From Bacillota bacterium (GTDB taxonomy: Bacteria; Bacillota; Clostridia; Lachnospirales; Lachnospiraceae), in the NCBI GenBank assembly GCA_023392995.1, contig JAEWMZ010000150.1, forward strand, positions 1 to 10,120: a stretch of 10,120 bases of DNA, written 5' to 3'. The notes beneath the pieces were generated by a model that did no database searches, was not told the DNA's origin, and saw nothing but the letters and a program-made list of their open reading frames with translations. The translations under genes and the position numbers were made by a program. Each line of letters opens with the position of its first letter. Within the stretch, counting starts at the first letter, position 1. Positions 1-6,738 of this stretch are shown piece after piece.

Positions 1-130
1 ATCCCCCAATACCGTGACGAATAGGCAAAAAAGTCATTTATTCAGCTCAAAATATTGTTGTGTTAAATTTTCAAGGTACAAATATAAACCTAATTTATTT
101 TGAAGGTGTCTTTTGACACTCCAATCATAT

Positions 131-282
131 TAGGTAATTGCGAAACTCAGAAACTTAAGCTATTGTATACTCAACATATACTGTTTCGAAGCGGAAGCTA
201 AGCTCGAAGGAAGCGTTGGAGCGTAGAAATAGTGTGTGTTGTGTATACAATTCCAAAAACTATATTGTTTCGCAATTGCCTA
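131..282. repeat. 152-bp imperfect inverted repeat, MITE-like element
   Basis: Two 52-base arms (131-182 and 231-282) are complementary without gaps. The outer 16 bases differ at one position only (TAGGTAATTGCGAAAC against TAGGCAATTGCGAAAC), a second strong block pairs 162-170 with 243-251 (ATTGTATAC/GTATACAAT), and by my hand count 37 of 52 positions match. The 48-base centre is clearly richer in GC than the arms. It carries an imperfect direct repeat (TCGAAGCGGAAGC at 186-198, TCGAAGGAAGC at 204-214) and a small stem, CTA-A-GCTC with GAGC-G-TAG (198-205/219-226). Both outer ends are TA, so the unit could be a 148-bp element flanked by a TA target duplication, as for IS630/Tc1-mariner-type MITEs. 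That origin is inference. The right arm is read as the end of acnA. The hairpin may also act as a 3' processing or termination signal for acnA. There is no transposase gene inside. Confidence 0.6.
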
Positions 283-3040
283 TCTTACTTCTATACCTTT
301 CACGAAGCACCATGGGAAGAATTCCTCCATGTCTGTAATAGTCAATATCGATATTGGAATCGAAGCGAACCAGTGCAGAGAATTCCTTATCCGCACCATC
401 CTTGGTTTTTGCAATAACCGTAATAATGTCCTTCGGCTTTACAGACGCATCGATTTTTATCTCAAAGATTTCTTCACCTGTTAATCCAAGGGACTGCGCC
501 GAGTTCTCCGGCAGGAACTGAAGTGGAAGAATTCCCATCATAATCAGGTTAGACCTATGGATACGCTCATAGCTTTCTGCGATTACCGCCTTTACTCCCA
601 GGAGCTTTGGCCCCTTTGCGGCCCAATCTCGGGAAGAGCCCATTCCATAATCCTTACCAGCCAGGACAACCAAACCGGTATGGCTCTCCTTATAATTCAT
701 GCTTGCCTCATAAATTGTCATGATATCTCCAGTTGGCCAGTAGATCGTATAACCACCCTCGGTACCTGGCACCAGCTGGTTACTGATTCTAATGTTGGCA
801 AAGGTTCCCCTTACCATCACCTCATGATTGCCTCTTCTGGAACCATAGGTGTTAAACTGTCTCTGCTCCACACCATGCTCTAACAAATATCTGCCGGCAG
901 GTGTATTTTTACCAATGGAACCAGCAGGTGAGATATGATCCGTCGTAATAGAATCTCCGAACTTAGCCAAAACCCTGAGCCCGGATAATTCTCTGATCTG
1001 ATCCGGTTCCAGCGCTTGGTCCACGGATACGGCGGTGGACAGCTCCTCAAAAAAGGGAGGCTTCCTGATATAGGTTGAAGCAGGCTGGAAGGAATAAATT
1101 TGACTCTCCTTCGAATGAATCGAGGTCCACATAGCATTGCTGTCATATACGCTGCGGTAGATCTCCTGGAACAATTCCGGCCCCACATAGCTTCCAACTG
1201 CCTCAGCGATCTCCTCTTTCGTTGGCCAGATATCACGAAGATAGACCTCCTTCCCAGCCTGATCCGTACCAAGGGGTTCTTTGGTAAGATCAATGTTGGT
1301 GGTGCCAGCCAGTGCATAAGCGATTACCAGCGGGGGGGATGCCAGGTAATTTGCCTTTACTTGTGAATGGATACGTCCTTCAAAATTACGATTGCCGGAG
1401 AGTACTGAGGATACTAGTAAATCATGCTCCTGAATCACCTCAGAGATCTCCTGGCGAAGGGGACCTGAATTGCCGATGCAAGTGGCACAGCCATAACCTA
1501 CGATCTGAAAGCCCAATTGATCCAGATAATTCTGTAAGCCTGCCTTCAAAAGATAGGCGGATACTACTTTTGAGCCAGGTGCCAGGGAGGTCTTTACATG
1601 GGCAGGCACCTTAAGTCCCAGCTCCACCGCCTTTTTCGCCAGCAATCCGGCTCCCAGCATTACAGAGGGATTGGAGGTATTCGTACAGGAGGTAATAGAA
1701 GCAATAACCACGGAACCTGTTCCCATCCTACTCTTTCTTCCATCCTCAAGTTCTATTTCAATGGATTTATCAAGCTCTTCTCTGGTATAACCATATCCTT
1801 GGTTACCCTTTGGTGCAGTAATTGCCTGATGGAATTTTTCTTTCATAGCTTCCAGGGGTATCAAATCCTGGGGACGTTTCGGTCCTGCCAGGGCAGAGGT
1901 TACTGTCCTAAGATCAAGCGTCAACACCTCAGAATAAATTGGTTCCGACGTATAATCATTAAACATTCCATTCTGCCGCAGATAAGTTTTTATCAGCTCC
2001 AGCTGTTCTTCCTTCCTGCCTGTCAGTCTCAGATAGTTCAAGGTCTCTTCATCTACAGGGAAGAAGCCGCAGGTGGCACCATATTCCGGCGCCATATTCG
2101 CTATGGTAGCCCTGTCCGCTAAAGAAAGCCACTTTACACCCTCCCCAAAATATTCAATAAATTTATCTACCACTCCACGCTCACGAAGCAGCTTCGTAAT
2201 TCTTAAGGCTAAATCCGTCGCAGTAGCCCCTGTGGGTAATTCTCCAACTAATCGAACCCCGATTACTTCCGGTACCGGTAAATAAGAAGGTTGACCCAGC
2301 ATTCCTGCCTCTGCCTCAATTCCTCCCACACCCCAGCCCAGAACTCCCAAGCCATTAATCATGGTGGTATGTGAATCTGTTCCCACTAAGGTATCCGGAA
2401 AAACTTCGATTCTGCCATCCTTTTCTTTCGTCTGCACTACCTTTGCCAAATATTCCAGATTGATTTGATGTACAATCCCGGTTGCAGGCGGTACCACATT
2501 ATAATTGAGAAACGCGGTTTCTGCCCAGTGCAGAAACTCATAACGCTCCTGGTTACGTTCAAATTCTAGCTTACTATTCTCTTCCAGAGCCTTATTGGTG
2601 CCATAGTAATCCACTTGCACCGAGTGGTCGATAATGAGATCTACAGGAACCTCCGGATTAATCAGATTAATTTTCGCATTAACCTGTGAAGTCTCCAACT
2701 TCTCCCTGGCAGCCATATTGTCAATTGCTTCCCTCATGGATGCCAGATCAAGGACTGCCGGAACTCCGGTGAAATCCTGCAGGATTACTCTTGAGGGCTG
2801 AAAGGGTACTTCCTCCAGGGAAGCTTTTTGTTTGCACCAGCCAGCCAAACTCCGAATATGCTCCTCTTTAAAAACATAGTTGTCCTGGCGTCTCAGAATC
2901 GATTCCAGTAATATTTTAACCGAATAGGGTAAGGCTTTGATATTATAACCTTCCTCCTCGAGGGCTCCGATATCGTAATAGTCATAGCTTTGACCCTTCA
3001 GTTGAAATTGTCTTAATGATTTCTCTTTTAGTAGCTTCAT
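260..3040 (-). CDS. acnA: aconitate hydratase (AcnA/IRP1-type), 926 aa
   Basis: Cytoplasmic [4Fe-4S] enzyme that isomerises citrate to isocitrate via cis-aconitate in the oxidative branch of the TCA cycle, feeding 2-oxoglutarate and glutamate synthesis. The protein is full length for the AcnA/IRP1/CitB class (about 890-910 aa). Cluster cysteines are C452 (in SCTNTSNPS) and C518/C521 (in GYGCATCIGNSG). Other family signatures are VGTDSHTTM (219-227), RNFEGR (551-556), GSRRGNHEVM (733-742) and the swivel-domain GMGSSRDWAAKG (799-810). I chose the ATG at 3040 because AGGAAGG lies 8 bases upstream. An in-frame ATG two codons earlier is too close to that site, and a TTG at 3085 has no ribosome binding site. 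The gene stands alone between a strong terminator upstream and an inverted repeat downstream. Oddity: the last seven residues (IGNCETI) and the stop codon come from the arm of that inverted repeat, giving a tail beyond the usual HGGILxxVLR end. Members of this class, such as Bacillus CitB, can also bind mRNA when the cluster is lost. That is possible here but not shown. Confidence 0.97.
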   Translation of the reverse strand: MKLLKEKSLRQFQLKGQSYDYYDIGALEEEGYNIKALPYSVKILLESILRRQDNYVFKEEHIRSLAGWCKQKASLEEVPFQPSRVILQDFTGVPAVLDLASMREAIDNMAAREKLETSQVNAKINLINPEVPVDLIIDHSVQVDYYGTNKALEENSKLEFERNQERYEFLHWAETAFLNYNVVPPATGIVHQINLEYLAKVVQTKEKDGRIEVFPDTLVGTDSHTTMINGLGVLGWGVGGIEAEAGMLGQPSYLPVPEVIGVRLVGELPTGATATDLALRITKLLRERGVVDKFIEYFGEGVKWLSLADRATIANMAPEYGATCGFFPVDEETLNYLRLTGRKEEQLELIKTYLRQNGMFNDYTSEPIYSEVLTLDLRTVTSALAGPKRPQDLIPLEAMKEKFHQAITAPKGNQGYGYTREELDKSIEIELEDGRKSRMGTGSVVIASITSCTNTSNPSVMLGAGLLAKKAVELGLKVPAHVKTSLAPGSKVVSAYLLKAGLQNYLDQLGFQIVGYGCATCIGNSGPLRQEISEVIQEHDLLVSSVLSGNRNFEGRIHSQVKANYLASPPLVIAYALAGTTNIDLTKEPLGTDQAGKEVYLRDIWPTKEEIAEAVGSYVGPELFQEIYRSVYDSNAMWTSIHSKESQIYSFQPASTYIRKPPFFEELSTAVSVDQALEPDQIRELSGLRVLAKFGDSITTDHISPAGSIGKNTPAGRYLLEHGVEQRQFNTYGSRRGNHEVMVRGTFANIRISNQLVPGTEGGYTIYWPTGDIMTIYEASMNYKESHTGLVVLAGKDYGMGSSRDWAAKGPKLLGVKAVIAESYERIHRSNLIMMGILPLQFLPENSAQSLGLTGEEIFEIKIDASVKPKDIITVIAKTKDGADKEFSALVRFDSNIDIDYYRHGGILPMVLRERYRSKIGNCETI

Positions 3041-3147
3041 TGCCATCACCTTCCTTTTCGTAGTATCCAGGTAATTTCGAAACAAATTTGTGCCGTTCCA
3101 AACGATTGATACAATTTCCTGCCGATATTACAGGCAATCTTTGTTTG

Positions 3148-3159
3148 GGAACCTGTTCC
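3148..3159. promoter_or_regulatory. GGAAC-AG-GTTCC palindrome in the acnA leader
   Basis: A perfect 5-2-5 palindrome (GGAACCTGTTCC on the plus strand) sits in the acnA leader. The word ACCTGTT inside it (3151-3157) recurs in the same orientation at 3202-3208, next to the proposed -10 box, and a related AACCTGCTG lies in the opposite orientation around 3177-3185. The layout would suit a repressor that controls acnA, or an RNA structure. It does not match the CcpC dyad (ATAA-N7-TTAT) known from Bacillus citB. The regulator is unknown. Confidence 0.35.
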
Positions 3160-3208
3160 AATTGTGTGTAAACCAACAGCAGGTTATTCGTTTCTTGGAC
3201 TACCTGTT

Positions 3209-3217
3209 ACTATATCA
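3209..3217 (-). promoter_or_regulatory. possible extended -10 promoter for acnA
   Basis: The minus strand reads TGATATAGT, which fits TGnTATAAT at all but one base (-10 hexamer at 3209-3214, TG at 3216-3217). No good -35 box exists at 16-18 bp, where the sequence is the base of the upstream terminator stem. The TG element may compensate. It would give an acnA leader of about 160 bases. Confidence 0.35.
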
Positions 3218-3225
3218 TACAACAG

Positions 3226-3281
3226 AAAAAGACTGCTGCATAGTTATTGTAATTTTTTCTTACATTAACTATGCAGCAATC
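3226..3281 (-). terminator. strong rho-independent terminator after the chemoreceptor gene
   Basis: A 22-bp stem (3231-3252 with 3260-3281) contains one mismatch and one G-U pair and has a 7-base A-rich loop. On the minus strand it is followed at once by five U (3226-3230). It ends the chemoreceptor transcript about 245 bases past the stop codon and insulates acnA. On the plus strand the downstream side has no run of T, so it should act on the minus strand only. Confidence 0.88.
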
Positions 3282-3524
3282 TCTTATCTGACTATTCAAT
3301 TACCATGTTGTTTTTCAATACCTTATTATCATGAAAGCACTATGAATCCTTCGATCATCATATTAATTTTGATCACCATAATAATAGTAAATCGCTATTA
3401 GAGCTTTCAACACAGACAGTCCTTATGCGAGCTTTCTTACTTGCAGATCAATAATTTCCAACCTGAAAGACTTACCTTCCAGTCATTCCAAAACTGCTTA
3501 AGGCTAATAAACTTATCCTCCAAA
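3282..3524 (-). other. 243-base non-coding tail of the chemoreceptor transcript
   Basis: AT-rich stretch between the chemoreceptor stop codon and its terminator. I find no convincing gene on either strand. The open frames on the plus strand lack a ribosome binding site and resemble no family I know. On the minus strand, near 3460-3480, CUGGAAG and CUUUCAG can form a 7-bp stem with a 6-base loop. This long 3' region could carry a processed small RNA, but nothing specific shows it. Confidence 0.4.
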
Positions 3525-5522
3525 TTATACTTTAAACTTGCCGACCTGCTGCAACATATCCTGTGTCATGCTGCTAAGATTTGCAGCAGACTGGGCAACC
3601 TCTCCAGAGGAAGCTGTCAGTTCTTCTGTTGCTGCCGCAATTTCCTCTCCGGAAGCAGCTACTTCCTCGGATACGGAAGAGGCATCACTGATTCGATCAA
3701 GAATTTGTACTTTCTCTTGGTTCAGCTTTCCAGCTGCTGTATTCACTACCTGGATCTTGCTGCTGATATCTGATAATTCAGTAATAATATTACGATAGGA
3801 TTCAATTGCATTCTTTATTATTTCAATCTGCTTCTCCAGTTCCTGATTCAATTGATTGGTTGTATTGATCATTAACGTGGCATCCCCTGAAATGGAGGTG
3901 ATAAGGGTGTCAATCGTACGGGAAGAACGTTGAGATTGCTCTGCAAGTTTTCTTATCTCGGCTGCTACCACCGCAAACCCCTTGCCTGATTCTCCAGCTC
4001 TGGCTGCTTCTATCGCCGCATTTAAGGATAGTAAATTTGTCTGCTCCGCAATACCATCGATTACCGTAGTAATCTCTGTCACTTGTCCGATATTGTTGCT
4101 TAGCCCTTCAATCTTGGTCTTAAAATCAGCAAAGGAATGATTCACCATATGAACCGAATCTATGAGCTGCTTCATATCCTCATCACCTTTTGTTGATAGC
4201 TGATTAATACCAATTGTATTTGCATCCACATCTTCAATATTTTTTACAATATCCTCTATCTTTTCTCCAAAGCTGCTAATGGTCTGATTGATCTCGGCAA
4301 GACCTTCCGCCTGGGAGTTGATTCCTTTTCCTGTTTCCTGGATCGAGAAGGATATATTCTCTGATGCATTTGCCATTTGCTCAGATACCGCTGACAGATT
4401 GGCGGTATCCTCCGTGATACGCTCCGAATTTGATTGAATTGCCCTGATCATATCTCGAACAGACTCTTGCATAATCTGTAGTGAATGATGTGCTTCTCCA
4501 ATCTCATCTCTGCTTTTTGTCACTTTTATGGATTGCTCTTGACTGAAATCTCCGGTAGATAATGTATTTAGCTGTTTTGTAATAGATTTAATTTTACTTG
4601 TTATGTAACCGGCGATAAAGTAAACTACAATTAAACCAATCAGGAAAAATAAAATGGAAATTCCTATGCTTGTGGTCTTCAAAGAATCTAAGGTGGATAA
4701 GATTTCCTTCTCAGGAACACTGATTGCTAAATACCAGCCCGTTTCTCCTACCGGCGTATATGCAACTAATTTCTCTGCACCCCCAAAGCTATAGCTGCCA
4801 AATCCAGTTTCTCCTTTGATAATATGACTCACAATATCCGCTAGTTTCTGTAGCTTAGGATCCTCTTTTGCCATATCGATTGCATTATCCTGGTTAAGAA
4901 CCATATCCTGGACATAATGCGCTACGATGGTGCCTTTCCCATTGACCATATAGGCATTTCCCGTATCAGCTATCTTAATATCGTTTGTCATATTACTTAA
5001 TTCATTACCACTTCTTGACCCAATCAAAACACCGATAACTTTCTGATCCTTGTCTTTAATCGGTACTGCATAGTTAACAATCAATTCCCCATCTGCCTTA
5101 CTAATAATAGGGTCTGTTACTGCCATATTCCCTTTCAGTACATTTTGATAATAGTCCCTCTCGCTAAGGTCTAATTGAACACCTCCAATGATGGTAGTCT
5201 TTCCGGCAGTATCTCCGATCCCAAAGGAATTGAACCCCTCCCGCTTAGCCACTTCGTTAAGATAATCTAACTTTTCTTCAATGGATATGTTCTTATCTCT
5301 AATAAATTCTGTATTTGCTACTGCAACCATTACTCCATATTGATAATTAATCTTTTCCTCTATCACCTTGGATGATTCAGATACCATCTGCACCATCAGA
5401 TCCTCTGCAACCGTTGTAATCGCTTTTTCAGCATTCATATATGATACGGTAACAAGTCCCATACAAACGACAAAAACTATTACACCCAAAATTAATGCAA
5501 ATTTTGACTTAATACTTCTCAT
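3525..5522 (-). CDS. methyl-accepting chemotaxis protein, dCache sensor, 665 aa
   Basis: Transmembrane chemoreceptor that binds a ligand outside the cell and controls the CheA-CheW kinase complex inside. The order of parts is typical: short cytoplasmic N terminus, first membrane helix at about 8-28, an extracellular double-Cache sensor at about 35-275 (ERDYYQNVLKG at 121-131, then the membrane-proximal subdomain ending GWYLAISVPEKE), second helix at about 285-307, a HAMP linker to about 360, and a long signalling coiled coil. The highly conserved hairpin tip lies at about 483-530 and includes IAEQTNLLSLNAAIEAARAGESGKGFAVVA. Alanine- and glutamate-rich segments near 612-640 are likely methylation helices. 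The sensor resembles the dCache_1 class, but the amino-acid-binding signature is not complete, so no ligand is named. The start at 5522 is set by GGGAGGAAATA just before the ATG. It has its own promoter and terminator, hence single-gene transcription. No other chemotaxis or flagellar gene is in the window. Confidence 0.95.
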   Translation of the reverse strand: MRSIKSKFALILGVIVFVVCMGLVTVSYMNAEKAITTVAEDLMVQMVSESSKVIEEKINYQYGVMVAVANTEFIRDKNISIEEKLDYLNEVAKREGFNSFGIGDTAGKTTIIGGVQLDLSERDYYQNVLKGNMAVTDPIISKADGELIVNYAVPIKDKDQKVIGVLIGSRSGNELSNMTNDIKIADTGNAYMVNGKGTIVAHYVQDMVLNQDNAIDMAKEDPKLQKLADIVSHIIKGETGFGSYSFGGAEKLVAYTPVGETGWYLAISVPEKEILSTLDSLKTTSIGISILFFLIGLIVVYFIAGYITSKIKSITKQLNTLSTGDFSQEQSIKVTKSRDEIGEAHHSLQIMQESVRDMIRAIQSNSERITEDTANLSAVSEQMANASENISFSIQETGKGINSQAEGLAEINQTISSFGEKIEDIVKNIEDVDANTIGINQLSTKGDEDMKQLIDSVHMVNHSFADFKTKIEGLSNNIGQVTEITTVIDGIAEQTNLLSLNAAIEAARAGESGKGFAVVAAEIRKLAEQSQRSSRTIDTLITSISGDATLMINTTNQLNQELEKQIEIIKNAIESYRNIITELSDISSKIQVVNTAAGKLNQEKVQILDRISDASSVSEEVAASGEEIAAATEELTASSGEVAQSAANLSSMTQDMLQQVGKFKV

Positions 5523-5549
5523 TATTTCCTCCCAAAGCCTTTTTGGTTA

Positions 5550-5578
5550 ATTATACCATATCCAACTTTCGGAAACAA
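5550..5578 (-). promoter_or_regulatory. sigma-A type promoter for the chemoreceptor gene
   Basis: Minus strand: TATAAT (5550-5555) preceded by TGG, making an extended -10, and TTGTTT (5573-5578) as a weak -35 with exact 17-bp spacing. Transcription would start near 5543, leaving a leader of about 20 bases before the ATG at 5522. I see no sigma-D/sigma-28 pattern (TAAA...GCCGATAA), which chemoreceptor genes of motile Firmicutes often use. Confidence 0.65.
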
Positions 5579-5584
5579 TCTTTT

Positions 5585-5601
5585 TTCGACCACTTTCGAC
5601 C
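5585..5601 (-). promoter_or_regulatory. tandem GGTCGAA sites, similar to Spo0A boxes
   Basis: GGTCGAA occurs twice on the minus strand (5585-5591 and 5595-5601), exactly 10 bp apart and just upstream of the chemoreceptor -35. Each copy is followed by A and matches the 0A box TGTCGAA at six of seven positions. Helical phasing fits a dimeric response regulator. The assignment to Spo0A is inference. Confidence 0.3.
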
Positions 5602-5643
5602 CATATAGATCATATTACCCATTTTTTAGCATAAATTGGCAAC

Positions 5644-5749
5644 AAAAAAAAACAGAGTACTCTAACTTTGATATGCTCCTTCCAGGTAGACAAGTAAGAT
5701 AATAAACTTGTCACTTAGGAGGGAACATAGCACTTTACCCTGTTCTTTT
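5644..5749. other. nested intergenic palindrome with A/T9 edge, possible terminator or structured RNA
   Basis: Four stems nest on one axis: 5646-5659 with 5736-5749 (14 bp, with G-U pairs when read as minus-strand RNA), 5672-5675 with 5726-5729 (TATG/CATA), 5676-5680 with 5717-5721 (CTCCT/AGGAG), and a perfect 7-bp tip GACAAGT/ACTTGTC (5689-5695/5706-5712) with a 10-base loop. On the minus strand the element ends in nine U (5644-5652), just after AGAGTACTCTG, so it may terminate the TauE/SafE transcript. The long interrupted shape is unlike a plain terminator and matches no riboswitch that I recognise. It could also be a MITE-like palindrome. Confidence 0.45.
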
Positions 5750-5775
5750 CACTCCATACGATTCAATTTAAGCTT

Positions 5776-6531
5776 TCATTTTACCAAAAGCTTCAAGGCT
5801 GCAATTGCAGTCATGACAATAACCAAATAACGAAAATATTTATCATTAATTTTTTTTAATATAAATGCGCCCAAGACCGCCCCTATCGTTATGACCGGAA
5901 TCATAATAGCCGCAGTATATAAAGAGGTCATACTCATATTCTTCCATATAAATATCTGCAACGGCACCTTGGACAGGTTAATGATAAAGAAAAACCAGGC
6001 GCTGATTCCCATAAAGTTATTTTTCTTAAAGCCGAGTGCCAGTAAATATACACTGAAGATTGGGCCTGCTGCATTACCGATCATGGACGCAAAGCCACTC
6101 ATTACCCCAACCGTTATGTAAAACCAGGGAGCATTGGGCACCACAAAATCCTGACCTCTTACTTCTGTATAGATTAATACTGCCAGACAGAACATTACGA
6201 TAATACCAATCATTTTAACAAAGGTATTATCATTAATATAATTTCCAACGATCACGCCCAAAATTAATCCCGCCAAAGCCGACGGCAGCGGCGTAATTAT
6301 ATTTTTCCATTCTGCACTACGGTGATAGTATAAAATTGCAAAAACATCTCCAACAATCAGCATTGGTAGCATGACACCCGTAGAATCCTTACCTCCGAAT
6401 ACACTTGCAAGAATTGGAATTGCAAGCATCATCACTCCGCCAATACCCGTTTTTGAAAAACCCACTAAAAAAGCTGCAATGATTACTGTGACCCATTGCA
6501 TCGTACTTAAATCAATTCCTAATATGTTCAT
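5776..6531 (-). CDS. TauE/SafE-family permease, 251 aa
   Basis: Polytopic inner-membrane protein of the sulfite exporter TauE/SafE family (PF01925), whose studied members move small anions such as sulfite, sulfoacetate or other sulfonates. About eight hydrophobic helices span most of the length. The two halves carry the related signature loops, GFSKTGIGG at 24-32 and GFASMIGNAAG at 145-155, as expected for the internal duplication in this family. Length is normal. Translation starts at 6531. AAGGAG lies 14 bases upstream, which is rather far, and AAGAG directly before the ATG is too close, so initiation may be modest. The gene follows trmO by about 207 bases and could be read from the same transcript or from a weak promoter in that gap (TTGGAA and TAACAT with 18-bp spacing is the best I see). 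Substrate is unknown: no sulfur or taurine gene adjoins it. Confidence 0.88.
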   Translation of the reverse strand: MNILGIDLSTMQWVTVIIAAFLVGFSKTGIGGVMMLAIPILASVFGGKDSTGVMLPMLIVGDVFAILYYHRSAEWKNIITPLPSALAGLILGVIVGNYINDNTFVKMIGIIVMFCLAVLIYTEVRGQDFVVPNAPWFYITVGVMSGFASMIGNAAGPIFSVYLLALGFKKNNFMGISAWFFFIINLSKVPLQIFIWKNMSMTSLYTAAIMIPVITIGAVLGAFILKKINDKYFRYLVIVMTAIAALKLLVK

Positions 6532-6738
6532 CTCTTGTTTTTCGTCTCCTTACATCATCCTTTGGCTTCGGTGTCATCCCTATGAAGGTCTGGTTCCTCA
6601 GTTACCTTCATAACTTACCTGCCACCAAACTATGTTATGATCACTTAACCGCTCTTTCCAATTGTAATCATTTCCTTTGCCAAAAGCATTAGTCCCCGGT
6701 ACAAAAATGAACCGTATTTCTTCCCGGCGATTGTGTAA

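Noticed and set aside
105..119. GGTGTC-TTTT-GACAC hairpin near the left edge
   Set aside because: Only a five-base-pair stem with no run of T after it on either strand. It may be the edge of another repeat, but the window ends too soon to tell.
1..130. Possible gene fragment at the left edge
   Set aside because: No open frame with recognisable content on either strand. The stretch looks like plain AT-rich intergenic DNA.
3041..3085. N-terminal extension of AcnA from a TTG at 3085 or an ATG at 3046
   Set aside because: The TTG has no ribosome binding site, and the 15 extra residues are not typical of the family. The ATG at 3046 sits only two bases from the purine-rich site, while the ATG at 3040 has ideal spacing.
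3090..3401. 103-aa plus-strand open frame over the acnA promoter region
   Set aside because: No ribosome binding site, overlaps the terminator hairpin, and the translation looks like low-complexity AT-rich noise.
6555..6611. 18-codon open frame on the minus strand just before the TauE/SafE gene, ending at its ribosome binding site
   Set aside because: The ribosome binding site is weak, the encoded peptide is hydrophilic and shows no run of regulatory codons, and a frame this short is expected by chance.
6640..6720. Hairpin CGGTTCA-TTTT-TGTACCG after trmO as a terminator
   Set aside because: The stem has a mismatch and no U-run follows, so it is not a convincing intrinsic terminator; read-through into the TauE/SafE gene remains possible.
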